64,000 bases of DNA from Vibrio qingdaonensis. GTDB taxonomy: Bacteria; Pseudomonadota; Gammaproteobacteria; Enterobacterales; Vibrionaceae. The notes beneath the pieces were generated by a model. That model had not been told where the DNA came from. It saw nothing but the letters and a program-made list of their open reading frames with translations, and did not search any database. Both the position numbers and the translations under genes were made by a program. Positions 30,485 to 39,718 of this stretch are shown here, one piece after another. The DNA lies in assembly GCF_026191675.1 (NCBI RefSeq), contig NZ_JAKRRY010000003.1, forward strand, positions 124,001-188,000, given 5' to 3'. The stretch's first letter is position 1. Every line of letters starts with the position of its first letter.

Positions 30485-32839
30485 ATGAAACCCATCAAAA
30501 ACCTCGCTCAATATTATGTCGATCTCTTAGTGAGACTTGGCATTGTTCGTTTCTCTATTCTACTCGCTCTTGCGCTCGTGGCTCTAGCCGTGGTTGTGCA
30601 GGTCGGTATTACCTTAGTATTAAATGGTCGAGTGGATGATATCGATATCGTTCGCTCGGTATTCTTTGGTCTCATCATCACCCCTTGGGCGGTCTATTTC
30701 TTGTCAGTGGTCGTCGATCAGTTGGAAGAGTCGCGACAACGATTAGCTAAAATGGTATCCAAACTTAAGGATATGCGTTCTCGTGACCAAGAGATGAACA
30801 TCAAGCTGCAGCAAAACATCAGTAAGCTGAACTTAGAAATTGAAGAACGGGAAAAAGCTGAAGATGCACGCAAAGAGGCGATGAAGGACCTTGAGAATGA
30901 GGTGTATCAGCGTGAGCGAACTCAGCTAGAACTTGCTGAACGAACAGCACTGCTTCGGTCGTTTATTGATGCTTCTCCGGATTTGATCTATTACCGAAAT
31001 GCAGAAGGCGTGTTCTCTGGCTGCAACAAAGCGATGGAAGACCTAACCGGTAAAAAAGAAAAAGAGTTGGTGGGGTTAACTCCGTGGGATGTTTACTCGG
31101 AAGAAATTGCTGAGCAAGTGGTTGAAACCGACCATAAAGTCATGAGCAATAACCAAGCACTGACGTATGAACAATGGTTAGAGTACCCCGATGGTAAGAA
31201 ATGTTACTACGAGCTGCGTAAAGTCCCCTTCTACAGTAAAGATGGACGCCACCTTGGCCTCGTTGGTTTTGGACGCGACATCACCGAACGCAAACGCCAT
31301 CAAGAGTCACTAGAGAAAGCCAGTCGAGATAAAACGACGTTTATCTCGACAATTAGCCATGAATTGAGAACGCCGCTAAATGGTATTGTGGGCCTTAGCC
31401 GCATGTTACTCGAGAGTCCACTCGACAAAGAACAGCGTAGTCACATGCAAACGATCAATGTGAGTGCAATAACGCTGGGTCATATCTTTAATGACATTAT
31501 CGATATGGATAAATTTGACCGACGTAAACTGGAGCTCTATCCAGAGCCACTTAAATTTGATGATTTCATTGTTGAAATTGAGAGCATTTCAGCATTAATG
31601 GCAGAGCAAAAAGGCTTACGCTTTGATTTAGAAAGATTAACGGAACTGCCTGAAGGGATCTGCGTGGATGCGACGCGATTACGGCAGGTGATATGGAACC
31701 TTGTTAGTAATGCGATGAAATTTACTAAGCAAGGTGGCGTAGTGATGACGGTCAGTGCTGATGTCATCGATGGTATTGCTCACATCGTTATTGAGGTGGA
31801 AGATACTGGTGTGGGTATCCCACAAACTGAGGTCGATAAGATTTTTGCCATGTATTACCAGGTAAAATCGAAAACGGACAATTTGCATGCTGTCGGTACT
31901 GGTATTGGGTTAGCGGTGTCTCAACAGTTAATTCACATGATGGATGGAGAGATCACCGTTGATAGTGAAGAAGGGTTCGGTAGCACCTTTACTATCTCGA
32001 TCAATGTGCCTTGTGCTGACGAAGGACAATTGGTTGTCGAGCCAGTACGTTCCCCACAGGGGCTACGAATATTCATGCTTGAGGATATTGAATTAAATAT
32101 TACCGTGGCACGTAGTCTACTGGAGAGCCTAGGGCATACCGTGACGGTGGCAATGACAGGTAAAGAAGCGATAAGTGTTTTTCAGCCACAAGACTACGAT
32201 TTAGCATTATTGGATATTCAGTTACCTGATATGACGGGTTTTGACGTCGCCCAGTATTATCGAAACCATTACGAACAACTGCCTCCGCTTGTTGCATTGA
32301 CAGCGAATGTGGTTAAGAACAAGCAAGATTACCTTGAGCAAGGAATGGATGATGCGCTCAGCAAGCCACTCAATGTGAAGGCTCTGACCGAAGTGATCAA
32401 TGACTTCTCATCTTCGATGGAACCGAAGTCAGTCATGATACCTAATGAAAAGGATGAAGAGTTAATGAATGCTAATCGTGATTTATACGAACGCTTACTT
32501 GATATTGGGATGCTAGACTCGTACGTTGATATCGTGGGAACGAAGCCAGTACTCGATAGTATCACCATGTTTGAAGACATGATGCCGGATTACATGGAGA
32601 TCCTTCAATCCAACATGACGGCCCGGGATCAGCCAGGAATTACGTCTGAAGCTCATAAAATTAAAGGCGCGGCAGGGTCTATCGGTCTGAAGCGAATTCA
32701 ATCTGTGGCGCAACAAGCACAATCTCCAGATTTACCGGCGTGGTGGGAAAATATAGAAGACTGGATTGAAGAAATAGAGAACGAATATCGTAACGATATC
32801 CAAGTCTTAAAATCTTGGTTAGAAAGTAAGGGTTCATAA
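30485..32839 (+). CDS. arcB: Aerobic respiration control sensor kinase ArcB
   Basis: Tripartite hybrid histidine kinase that senses quinone redox state and phosphorylates ArcA under low oxygen. There are two N-terminal membrane helices (about residues 20-80), a coiled-coil linker and a PAS domain (about 155-275). The transmitter has His292 in TISHELRTPLNG, with N/G boxes DTGVGIPQ and GTGIGLAV. A receiver has Asp577 (ALLDIQLPD), and a C-terminal HPt domain has His724 (EAHKIKGAAGSIG). All phosphorelay residues are present. Its last base overlaps the start of a lipoprotein gene. Confidence 0.97.
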   Translation: MKPIKNLAQYYVDLLVRLGIVRFSILLALALVALAVVVQVGITLVLNGRVDDIDIVRSVFFGLIITPWAVYFLSVVVDQLEESRQRLAKMVSKLKDMRSRDQEMNIKLQQNISKLNLEIEEREKAEDARKEAMKDLENEVYQRERTQLELAERTALLRSFIDASPDLIYYRNAEGVFSGCNKAMEDLTGKKEKELVGLTPWDVYSEEIAEQVVETDHKVMSNNQALTYEQWLEYPDGKKCYYELRKVPFYSKDGRHLGLVGFGRDITERKRHQESLEKASRDKTTFISTISHELRTPLNGIVGLSRMLLESPLDKEQRSHMQTINVSAITLGHIFNDIIDMDKFDRRKLELYPEPLKFDDFIVEIESISALMAEQKGLRFDLERLTELPEGICVDATRLRQVIWNLVSNAMKFTKQGGVVMTVSADVIDGIAHIVIEVEDTGVGIPQTEVDKIFAMYYQVKSKTDNLHAVGTGIGLAVSQQLIHMMDGEITVDSEEGFGSTFTISINVPCADEGQLVVEPVRSPQGLRIFMLEDIELNITVARSLLESLGHTVTVAMTGKEAISVFQPQDYDLALLDIQLPDMTGFDVAQYYRNHYEQLPPLVALTANVVKNKQDYLEQGMDDALSKPLNVKALTEVINDFSSSMEPKSVMIPNEKDEELMNANRDLYERLLDIGMLDSYVDIVGTKPVLDSITMFEDMMPDYMEILQSNMTARDQPGITSEAHKIKGAAGSIGLKRIQSVAQQAQSPDLPAWWENIEDWIEEIENEYRNDIQVLKSWLESKGS

Positions 32840-33309
32840 TGAAAAGAATGATCACAACAATGGCATTGGCTATTGCGCTTGGTGGGTGCGTTACATCATC
32901 GAATAACCACCTCGATGCATGGAGTGCAAGTGACACCGCGGCTGTTGAGCAACAATCGATCTTATTGGCATCAAATTTGTGGATCGATATGATGCCAAAG
33001 GTGGGTGAAACGTTGCCATTGATGAAGGAACAAACGATCCATGGGGCGCTGAATCTTAGCAGCAAGGGTCAGCTACCGGCGGATATGGACGCATTGAAAG
33101 TGGTCTTAAAGCAAGGTGATGAGGTATGGGAGCTAAGTGCTGATGACTTTGAGCTACGTAACCATAGTGAACAGCAGTGGGAAGTGGCCTTTCAGTGGCA
33201 ACTAGAGTTCAATAACTCAGAACCGATGGATGTGGCACTATTGCTGGTGAATCAAGGTAAAGAAACATGGTTGCTCAATAAGCAGGTACCGGTAGATACC
33301 GTTTACTAA
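32839..33309 (+). CDS. Putative lipoprotein overlapping arcB
   Basis: I do not recognise a family. The 156-residue product has a signal peptide and lipobox ALGGC (Cys17), then an acidic, soluble domain with no membrane segments. The pattern of alternating hydrophobic residues in the C-terminal half (WEVAFQWQLEF...DVALLLVN) suggests a small beta-rich fold. Its ATG shares one base with the arcB stop (TAATG), so it is translationally coupled to ArcB and must share its mRNA. A role in the cell envelope linked to respiratory control is possible but unsupported beyond this coupling. Confidence 0.8.
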   Translation: MKRMITTMALAIALGGCVTSSNNHLDAWSASDTAAVEQQSILLASNLWIDMMPKVGETLPLMKEQTIHGALNLSSKGQLPADMDALKVVLKQGDEVWELSADDFELRNHSEQQWEVAFQWQLEFNNSEPMDVALLLVNQGKETWLLNKQVPVDTVY

Positions 33310-33340
33310 GCGAACTGAGGCAATAAAAATGATAATCAAT

Positions 33341-33368
33341 AAAAAGGGACGCTGATGCGTCCCTTTTT
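33341..33368. terminator. Bidirectional terminator between arcB operon and arcA
   Basis: A 12-bp stem (33341-33352 with 33357-33368) with a TGAT loop begins and ends in A- and T-runs, so it can terminate the arcB-lipoprotein transcript from the left and arcA from the right. Confidence 0.9.
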
Positions 33369-33384
33369 TACAATCATGTTGTGA

Positions 33385-34101
33385 TTATTCTTCTAGATCG
33401 CCACAGAAGCGGTAGCCTTCACCGTGAATAGTCGCGATGATCTCTGGCGTACCAGAGACAGACTCAAAGTGCTTACGGATACGACGAATAGTCACATCAA
33501 CAGTACGATCGTGAGGCTTAAGCTCACGGCCTGTCATTTTTTTCAAAAGGTCGGCGCGAGTTTGAATCTTGCCTGGGTTTTCACAGAAGTGAAGCAGGGC
33601 ACGGAACTCTGAGCGTGGTAGTTTGTAACCTTCACCGCTAGGGCTTACAAGTGAACGGCTGTTGATATCAAGTACCCAACCATTAAACTCGTACTTCTCA
33701 ACACTGCGTTTCTCTTCTTGAGATACGTTGCTGCTCATAGAGCGAGTAAGAAGGTTGCGCGCACGAATCGTTAGTTCACGTGGGTTAAATGGCTTAGTGA
33801 TGTAATCATCTGCGCCGATCTCTAAACCAAGAATTTTATCCACTTCATTGTCACGTCCCGTCAAGAACATAAGGGCAACATTTGCCTGCTCTCTAAGTTC
33901 ACGAGCGAGAAGTAGACCGTTCTTACCTGGAAGGTTGATATCCATGATAACAAGGTTTACTGAGTTGTCAGACAAGACCTGATGCATTTCTTGACCATCG
34001 CTGGCCTCAAATACAGCATATCCTTCTGCTTCAAAAATGCTCTTAAGAGTGTTACGTGTTACTTGCTCATCTTCAACAATAAGAATTTGCGGGCTTTGCA
34101 T
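33385..34101 (-). CDS. arcA: Two-component response regulator ArcA
   Basis: OmpR-family regulator that, when phosphorylated by ArcB, represses aerobic and adjusts anaerobic metabolism. The 238-residue protein has a receiver with phospho-acceptor Asp54 (VIMDINLPG), acidic pocket Glu10-Asp11 and the conserved Lys in [20 protein letters not shown] winged-helix DNA-binding domain (about 135-235) ends in TIHGEGYRF. Here arcA faces arcB tail to tail, unlike E. coli where the genes are far apart. Upstream are a perfect FNR site and ArcA-like repeats. Confidence 0.97.
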   Translation of the reverse strand: MQSPQILIVEDEQVTRNTLKSIFEAEGYAVFEASDGQEMHQVLSDNSVNLVIMDINLPGKNGLLLARELREQANVALMFLTGRDNEVDKILGLEIGADDYITKPFNPRELTIRARNLLTRSMSSNVSQEEKRSVEKYEFNGWVLDINSRSLVSPSGEGYKLPRSEFRALLHFCENPGKIQTRADLLKKMTGRELKPHDRTVDVTIRRIRKHFESVSGTPEIIATIHGEGYRFCGDLEE

Positions 34102-34166
34102 TGGCTGTACCTAAATTAAACTTGTGATAAATCGGGCTGTAGTAGAATAAATTCTAGGCAATAAGT

Positions 34167-34182
34167 TAACATATAGGTAATG
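34167..34182 (-). promoter_or_regulatory. ArcA-like direct repeat near the arcA promoter
   Basis: On the minus strand, CATTA-N6-TGTTA gives the 11-bp spacing of the ArcA direct-repeat model. It lies about 65 bp upstream of arcA and could allow autoregulation. The call rests on pattern only. Confidence 0.35.
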
Positions 34183-34312
34183 TTTCTTGGATGTTCTGCT
34201 TACAATCAGAGAAACAGTTACGATATGCGTCGCCATCCATGAAGCTGCCAGCTAACGAGAAATCCCTTAAATCTCTTATTATTCCGCTAGGTCATTGAGG
34301 CGAATTCTAATA

Positions 34313-34328
34313 TGTTAACAGCATGCTA
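34313..34328 (+). promoter_or_regulatory. ArcA-like direct repeat TGTTA-N6-TGCTA
   Basis: The two pentamers are 11 bp apart, with another TGTTA at 34341. The A/T-rich context matches ArcA-bound regions, but the motif is short and the call is tentative. Confidence 0.35.
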
Positions 34329-34360
34329 ACAATGGTCAAATGTTAATTCCTTGCAGTTTG

Positions 34361-34374
34361 TTGATTTAAATCAA
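34361..34374. promoter_or_regulatory. FNR binding site (perfect anaerobox)
   Basis: TTGATTTAAATCAA matches the FNR consensus TTGATnnnnATCAA at all ten specified positions and is fully palindromic. Its centre lies about 63 bp before the DUF3293 start codon and about 266 bp before arcA. A class II layout (centre at -41.5) would put a transcription start near 34409 for the DUF3293 gene, with TAATAG-like bases at the -10 position. Confidence 0.75.
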
Positions 34375-34430
34375 TAGCTGACTTGTAACAAATATTAATA
34401 GTAATAGGTAAATCGGGAGCGGTAATCAAT

Positions 34431-34823
34431 ATGTGTGTTAATGCGCAGTTATGGGCTTCTTATGCAAATGCTTGCTTTAGGTTTGAACGAGCATGGTCAG
34501 TTGAACAGTACGCGATTATCACGGCATGGAACCCTAGAAGCGTTTGGGTGTCTAATGAACGTAACCTTATTAAAAACAAAGAGTTAAATTTAGATCTTGG
34601 CCATAAATTAAGATTAAAGGTTATCGTTGGCGACGCCACTTTTGATTGGTATGAAGAGAGCTATGCTGTTGAAATGACGCTTTCTGAAGCGTGTGACTTA
34701 GGACAAAAATATCATCAAAATGCCATTTATTTTGTCGACAATGGTGTACTGTTTTTGGTGCCTTGTGATGGTGATCGCCAACCAAAAAATTTAGGTTTAT
34801 TGGGTGAGTATGTGGCTGATTAG
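34431..34823 (+). CDS. DUF3293-family protein
   Basis: Small cytosolic protein of 130 residues with unknown function. It matches what I recall of DUF3293: an aromatic N-terminal helix (ASYANACFRF), a central AIITAWNPRSVWVSNERN stretch (about 29-46) and a C-terminal strand region AIYFVDNGVLFLVPC. GGGAG lies about 11 nt upstream of the ATG. A perfect FNR site precedes it, so expression may rise without oxygen. No signal peptide or membrane segment is seen. Confidence 0.75.
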   Translation: MCVNAQLWASYANACFRFERAWSVEQYAIITAWNPRSVWVSNERNLIKNKELNLDLGHKLRLKVIVGDATFDWYEESYAVEMTLSEACDLGQKYHQNAIYFVDNGVLFLVPCDGDRQPKNLGLLGEYVAD

Positions 34824-34908
34824 CTACAAACTGCTGGGTAGATGAAAAGGATTTTTAATTTAATGCTCTCTAAAGGTACGCCTATTGAGTAGAATTCATG
34901 GAGGAAAG

Positions 34909-35391
34909 ATGAGAGATATCACACCTGATATTTGTGACCAACACGAAGATAAAGTGATGCTGCTGAATGTACCGCTGCAAAACTTTGGTCAAAGGGCCGC
35001 TTTTTGGGGAGAGATAGTGACGATTCGTTGCTATCACGATAACTCAAAAGTGCGTGAAATACTGGCGACAAATGGCGCAGGAAAAGTCCTTTTCGTTGAC
35101 GGTAACGGTTCTTGCCAAAAAGCGTTGCTCGGTGACCAGCTTGCTATCATGGCGATAGAAAACGGTTGGGAGGGCGTTATTGTCAATGGTGCCATTCGAG
35201 ATGTTGCAGCAATGTCTGAAATGGACTTAGGCGTTAAGGCGTTGGGGGCGTGCCCGTTTAAGACCGAAAAGCGTGGCGCAGGGGAAGTGAATGTTACCCT
35301 TACGATGAACAACCAGATAGTTCAGCCGGGACATTATATTTACTCAGATTGGAATGGTATATTAATCGCCAAGGAAGCATTGTCGTTTTAA
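34909..35391 (+). CDS. RraA-like protein (RNase regulator / aldolase fold)
   Basis: The 160-residue protein has the RraA fold motifs [41 protein letters not shown] (with the Gly and Arg-Asp typical of the family) and a C-terminal [13 protein letters not shown]. RraA inhibits RNase E in E. coli; other members are 4-hydroxy-4-methyl-2-oxoglutarate aldolases, and sequence alone does not decide which applies. ATG 34909 is chosen for its GGAGGAAAG; a TTG at 34885 is in frame but unlikely. The gene ends 7 bp from a convergent gene. Confidence 0.82.
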   Translation: MRDITPDICDQHEDKVMLLNVPLQNFGQRAAFWGEIVTIRCYHDNSKVREILATNGAGKVLFVDGNGSCQKALLGDQLAIMAIENGWEGVIVNGAIRDVAAMSEMDLGVKALGACPFKTEKRGAGEVNVTLTMNNQIVQPGHYIYSDWNGILIAKEALSF

Positions 35392-35398
35392 TTACACG

Positions 35399-35869
35399 CT
35401 AAAAACGAAAGCCTAGACCGACTTCGATGCCTTGTTGAACTTTCTCAAAGTCAAAGGTGGCGTGTACGTCTAGGTTTTCTGTTAGCCGCATTCGGCTTGA
35501 TATTTCCGCCGCCATCCCCGCTTGTTTCACATCATTTTCTTCATACTGGTAGCCGCGTAGTATACTTTTTACCGAAATTCGTTCGGAAATTTGATAGCTC
35601 ATGCCGCTGAGAAACCCTCTATCGCTTGATTCTAGAGAATTATTAAGGCGCGCACCGATATAGACATCGACGGAGTCGAAGACTGAGTAGGCGTACCCAC
35701 TGTCGACATTCCACTGATCTAAATTATTACCTGATGACTTACTGTCAGACGAAAGGAAAAAATTATGGGGTGAGGCGTCATGCTGAGAGGGCAATGTAGG
35801 GAGCTCAGCCGCTCGTGCGGTGTTTAATGACAATAATACGAACAAAGTAGACACAATTATTGCCTTCAT
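35399..35869 (-). CDS. Putative small outer-membrane beta-barrel protein
   Basis: The family is not recognised. The 156-residue precursor has a signal peptide cleaved after about residue 20 (NTARA-AE). The mature part has alternating polar and hydrophobic strands (VDVYIGARLNNSL, GFLSGMSYQISERISVKSIL, VGLGFRF) and ends in phenylalanine, a hallmark of outer-membrane barrels recognised by BAM. About six to eight strands would fit, so a small eight-strand barrel or a periplasmic protein is possible. It is monocistronic. Confidence 0.7.
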   Translation of the reverse strand: MKAIIVSTLFVLLSLNTARAAELPTLPSQHDASPHNFFLSSDSKSSGNNLDQWNVDSGYAYSVFDSVDVYIGARLNNSLESSDRGFLSGMSYQISERISVKSILRGYQYEENDVKQAGMAAEISSRMRLTENLDVHATFDFEKVQQGIEVGLGFRF

Positions 35870-36155
35870 AGCACCACTCCTTGTTCATTATTATTGTTTT
35901 TTATTTGTCCACTAATTAAAGCACAATATCTAAGCAAAAAGTTGTAAATCGATATAGCATTTAACGATTTACTCATAACCTAATGACATATATCTACAAT
36001 AAATGTCATTTTTCGGTGATTGACCCGAATAACGCTCTTGATTTAAGAAAAGTACAAATTTTGATTGACTAGTCTACAAGAAGTGCGGTAAACGTATGGG
36101 TAAGCACATAAGAAAGTTTGTAGATAACCCTATGTATAGAAGCCAGCTAGTAGTA
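35870..36155. other. Upstream region of thrL
   Basis: A/T-rich spacer with no gene. It includes an 8-bp inverted repeat AATGACAT/ATGTCATT (35982-35989 with 36003-36010) and the candidate thr promoter near 36065. Confidence 0.5.
36065..36094 (+). promoter_or_regulatory. Candidate thr operon promoter
   Basis: TTGACT (36065-36070) lies 18 bp before TAAACG (36089-36094). The -10 is poor, but the position would start transcription near 36101, a suitable distance before the leader peptide. Confidence 0.4.
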
Positions 36156-36209
36156 ATGACCACCACGATTATTATTACCGACATGACCAATGTTGGAGCA
36201 GGCTGGTAG
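36156..36209 (+). CDS. thrL: thr operon leader peptide
   Basis: The 17-residue peptide MTTTIIITDMTNVGAGW has five Thr and three Ile codons and ends just before the attenuator, as in E. coli thrL. Ribosome stalling at Thr/Ile codons would control thrABC transcription. The frame is also open to in-frame ATGs at 36132 and 36096; none has a good Shine-Dalgarno sequence, so the true start is uncertain. Bases 36198-36204 inside the last codons can pair with the 5' arm of the terminator (36232-36238), forming the antiterminator. Confidence 0.75.
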   Translation: MTTTIIITDMTNVGAGW

Positions 36210-36230
36210 ACGGAAGAAATTCAAAAAACA

Positions 36231-36265
36231 AGGCCTGTATCACCAAGATACGGGCCTTTTTTTTT
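36231..36265 (+). terminator. thr operon attenuator
   Basis: An 11-bp stem with one G-T pair (36231-36241 with 36247-36257), loop ACCAA, is followed by eight T's. It lies 21 nt after the leader stop and 30 nt before thrA. Confidence 0.88.
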
Positions 36266-36294
36266 ACCTGTTTTGAGTATTTCGGGAGGAAAGG

Positions 36295-38754
36295 ATGCGA
36301 GTACTAAAATTTGGCGGCTCATCATTAGCCGATGCAGATCGCTTTTTACGAGCGGCAGATATCATTGCCAACAACGCCCAACAAGAAAATTTAGCCGTGG
36401 TGCTATCTGCGCCAGGGAAGACAACCAATAAGCTCGTTGCTGTCATTGATGCGGCACTAAAAAATAGTGAAGTCGAACTGCAGATTTCGGAGCTGGAGGC
36501 ATCATTCAAAGCATTGTTTGCCAGTATCCAATCGGTTCTTCCCAATATTCAAAGTACAGACTTTGACAATCAGGTAAAAACCTCTTTGTTTCAACTGCAC
36601 CAATTTGTACATGGTATCCGTTTACTTGGCACCTGCCCTGATCATGTGAATGCTCGCATCATCTCGAAGGGTGAACGCATCTCTATTCAATTGATGAAGG
36701 CGGTACTTGAAGCCAAAGGCCAAGCGGCGGCATTAATTGACCCTGTGAAATACCTGTATGCAAATGGTGACTATCTTGAAGCGATGGTTGATGTGGGTGT
36801 GTCTACTCAAAATTTTCAAGCTAGCCCATTAGAGGAAGGCGTTGTTCACATCATGCCAGGCTTTACGGCAGGCAATGCAAAAGGTGAGTTGGTCACATTG
36901 GGTCGTAATGGCTCTGATTACTCTGCAGCAGTACTTGCTGCCTGTTTACGAGCGGACTGCTGCGAAATTTGGACAGATGTAGATGGCGTTTACAACTGTG
37001 ACCCGCGTTTAGTTGATGATGCGCGTTTGCTCAAATCATTGAGTTATCAAGAAGCAATGGAGCTATCGTATTTCGGTGCCTCAGTTCTTCACCCTAAAAC
37101 AATTGCACCTATTGCTCAATTCCATATTCCATGCCTTATCAAAAACTCATTTAACCCTCAGGGGGCGGGTACTTTGATTGGGCAAGATACCGGTGAAGAC
37201 AACCTACCAATTAAAGGCATTACCACGTTATCTAACTTAATCATGGTTAACGTATCCGGTCCAGGCATGAAGGGCATGGTCGGCATGGCGAGCCGTGTGT
37301 TTGGGGCTATGTCTTCGGCTGGGGTTTCAATTGTGCTAATCACTCAATCATCTTCGGAATACAGCATTAGTTTCTGTATTGAAGAAGAAGACCGAGTAAA
37401 AGCGGCGTTGATTTTAGAAGAAACCTTTGAGCTAGAACTGAAAAATGGCTTACTTGAGCCAGTAGAGTTTATGGATGATGTGGCGATTGTAACGCTAGTG
37501 GGTGATGGAATGAGAACATCACGCGGTGTGGCATCTCAGTTCTTCCTATCGTTGGCGGAAGTGAATGTCAACATTGTAGCGATCGCACAAGGCTCTTCAG
37601 AGCGCGCTATTTCTGCTGTGATTCCGGAAGATAAAATCTCAGAAGCGATCAAGGCTTGCCATGAAAACCTGTTCAACTCTAAGCACTTCTTGGATGTGTT
37701 TGTGGTTGGTGTTGGTGGTGTTGGTGGTGAACTGGTCGATCAAATTCAACGTCAGCAAGTAAAGTTGGCGGAAAAAGGCATCATCATTCGTGTTTGTGGT
37801 CTTGCGAATAGTAAAGGGGTACTTCTCGACGGTCAGGGCTTACCTCTTGAGCAATGGCGAGATCGCATGAATGATGTCACGGAACGGTTCAGTGTCGCTG
37901 GATTAGCGGCATTGGTTCAACGTAATCACATCATTAACCCTGTACTCGTAGACTGTACATCGAGTGAAACTATCGCGAACCAGTACGCTGAGTTTTTAGC
38001 GGCCGGATTCCATGTGGTGACCCCGAATAAAAAGGCCAACACCTCCAGCATGGCTTATTACCATCAGCTTCGTGATGTGGCGCGTAGCTCACGTCGTAAA
38101 CTGATGTATGAAACAACGGTAGGTGCAGGTCTACCTGTTATTGAAAACCTACAGAACTTAATTTCTGCCGGTGACGAATTGGAAAAATTCAACGGTATTT
38201 TATCCGGTTCCTTGTCATTTATTTTTGGTAAATTAGATGAAGGTCTTACGCTGAGTCAGGCGACGAATGTTGCCAAAGACAAAGGGTTTACGGAACCAGA
38301 TCCACGAGATGACTTATCCGGAATGGATGTGGCTCGGAAGCTGCTAATATTGGCTCGAGAAGCTGGCATGGCGCTGGAGCTTGAAGATGTGGAAGTGGAT
38401 CAAGCATTGCCACCTGGCTTTGATGATTCCGGTTCAATTGAAGACTTTATGGCTCGCTTACCTGAAGCCGATGCGCACTTCTCTAAACTTGTTGCTGACG
38501 CAGCAGAAGAAGGTAAAGTGCTGCGTTATGTTGGTGAAATTGCCGATGGTAAGTGTCGAGTTCGTATCGCGTCTGTTGATGAAAATGACCCTATGTTTAA
38601 GATCAAAGATGGTGAAAATGCGCTGGCTTTCTACAGTCGTTATTATCAACCAATCCCTCTTGTACTACGTGGCTACGGCGCTGGTACGGAAGTGACCGCT
38701 GCTGGTGTCTTCTCTGATGTGATGCGTACACTTGGATGGAAATTAGGAGTATAA
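36295..38754 (+). CDS. thrA: Bifunctional aspartokinase I / homoserine dehydrogenase I
   Basis: Catalyses the first and third steps from aspartate to threonine. The 819-residue fusion has an aspartokinase domain (about 1-290; KFGGSSLAD at the start, [10 protein letters not shown] near 200). An ACT-type regulatory region for threonine feedback (about 310-460) and a homoserine dehydrogenase domain follow, the last opening with the NAD(P) motif [14 protein letters not shown] and carrying the [21 protein letters not shown] signature. GGGAGGAAAGG precedes the ATG. It is the first structural gene after the attenuator. Confidence 0.98.
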   Translation: MRVLKFGGSSLADADRFLRAADIIANNAQQENLAVVLSAPGKTTNKLVAVIDAALKNSEVELQISELEASFKALFASIQSVLPNIQSTDFDNQVKTSLFQLHQFVHGIRLLGTCPDHVNARIISKGERISIQLMKAVLEAKGQAAALIDPVKYLYANGDYLEAMVDVGVSTQNFQASPLEEGVVHIMPGFTAGNAKGELVTLGRNGSDYSAAVLAACLRADCCEIWTDVDGVYNCDPRLVDDARLLKSLSYQEAMELSYFGASVLHPKTIAPIAQFHIPCLIKNSFNPQGAGTLIGQDTGEDNLPIKGITTLSNLIMVNVSGPGMKGMVGMASRVFGAMSSAGVSIVLITQSSSEYSISFCIEEEDRVKAALILEETFELELKNGLLEPVEFMDDVAIVTLVGDGMRTSRGVASQFFLSLAEVNVNIVAIAQGSSERAISAVIPEDKISEAIKACHENLFNSKHFLDVFVVGVGGVGGELVDQIQRQQVKLAEKGIIIRVCGLANSKGVLLDGQGLPLEQWRDRMNDVTERFSVAGLAALVQRNHIINPVLVDCTSSETIANQYAEFLAAGFHVVTPNKKANTSSMAYYHQLRDVARSSRRKLMYETTVGAGLPVIENLQNLISAGDELEKFNGILSGSLSFIFGKLDEGLTLSQATNVAKDKGFTEPDPRDDLSGMDVARKLLILAREAGMALELEDVEVDQALPPGFDDSGSIEDFMARLPEADAHFSKLVADAAEEGKVLRYVGEIADGKCRVRIASVDENDPMFKIKDGENALAFYSRYYQPIPLVLRGYGAGTEVTAAGVFSDVMRTLGWKLGV

Positions 38755-38755
38755 A

Positions 38756-39718
38756 ATGAGTCAAAAAGTCGTGGTTTATGCTCCCGCGTCTATCGGCAAC
38801 GTGAGCGTTGGTTTTGATGTGTTAGGGGCAGCAGTGTCGCCTATTGATGGCACATTACTGGGTGATTGTGTGGAAATTAAAGCCAGTGATGTCGCTTTCG
38901 AGCTCACAACGAAAGGCCGATTTGTCGATAAGTTACCATCCGATCCACAAGAAAATATTGTTTATGATTGTTGGAAAGTGTTTGCTAGAGAGCTAGATAA
39001 AAAAGGCGTACCACTTAAGCCGATTCATATGACGCTTGAAAAGAACATGCCAATTGGCTCAGGGCTAGGCTCAAGTGCTTGCTCTATTGTGGCTGCATTG
39101 GACGCGCTCAATCAATATCATGGTAATCCACTGGATGAAATGGCCCTGCTCGCTCTAATGGGTGAAATGGAAGGGCAAATTTCTGGTGGTATCCATTATG
39201 ACAATGTGGCACCTTGCTATCTAGGCGGCGTGCAACTGATGCTTGAAGAGCTTGGTATTATTAGCCAAGAGGTCCCTTGTTTTGATGATTGGTACTGGGT
39301 CATGGCGTATCCAGGAATCAAAGTTTCGACGGCGGAAGCAAGAGAAATTTTACCTTCTCAATATCGTCGACAAGATATCATCGCCCATGGTCGTCATCTT
39401 GCTGGCTTCATTCATGCGTGCCACTCTGGTCAGCCTGAATTAGCCGCGAAGATGATCAAAGATGTGATCGCTGAACCCTATCGCGCCAAATTGCTACCTG
39501 GCTTTAGCCAAGCAAGAGAGTATGCAAAGGCGGCGGGTGCGTTAGCAACCGGTATCTCCGGTAGTGGACCAACGCTGTTTAGTATCTGCAAAGAAAAAGA
39601 CGTGGCAGAGCGCGTTGCTCGATGGTTAGAAGAAAATTACGTACAGAATAACGAAGGATTCGTGCATGTTTGTCGTTTGGACAAGCAAGGCTCGAAAGTA
39701 ACAGGAAGTGAGCAATGA
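38756..39718 (+). CDS. thrB: Homoserine kinase
   Basis: GHMP-family kinase that phosphorylates homoserine. The 320 residues include the N-terminal [15 protein letters not shown] loop, the ATP-binding motif [17 protein letters not shown] (about residues 96-112) and a C-terminal [12 protein letters not shown] glycine-rich motif. It begins one base after the thrA stop and overlaps thrC by 4 bp, so all three thr genes are tightly coupled. Confidence 0.97.
   Translation: MSQKVVVYAPASIGNVSVGFDVLGAAVSPIDGTLLGDCVEIKASDVAFELTTKGRFVDKLPSDPQENIVYDCWKVFARELDKKGVPLKPIHMTLEKNMPIGSGLGSSACSIVAALDALNQYHGNPLDEMALLALMGEMEGQISGGIHYDNVAPCYLGGVQLMLEELGIISQEVPCFDDWYWVMAYPGIKVSTAEAREILPSQYRRQDIIAHGRHLAGFIHACHSGQPELAAKMIKDVIAEPYRAKLLPGFSQAREYAKAAGALATGISGSGPTLFSICKEKDVAERVARWLEENYVQNNEGFVHVCRLDKQGSKVTGSEQ

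Larger units (their letters stand above)
34102..34430. other. Divergent control region between arcA and the DUF3293 gene
   Basis: This 329-bp gap contains an FNR site at 34361-34374. Two 11-bp-spaced TGTTA-type pairs resembling ArcA direct repeats lie at 34313-34328 (plus strand) and 34167-34182 (minus strand). A third isolated TGTTA is at 34341. No ORF of note is present. Confidence 0.55.
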
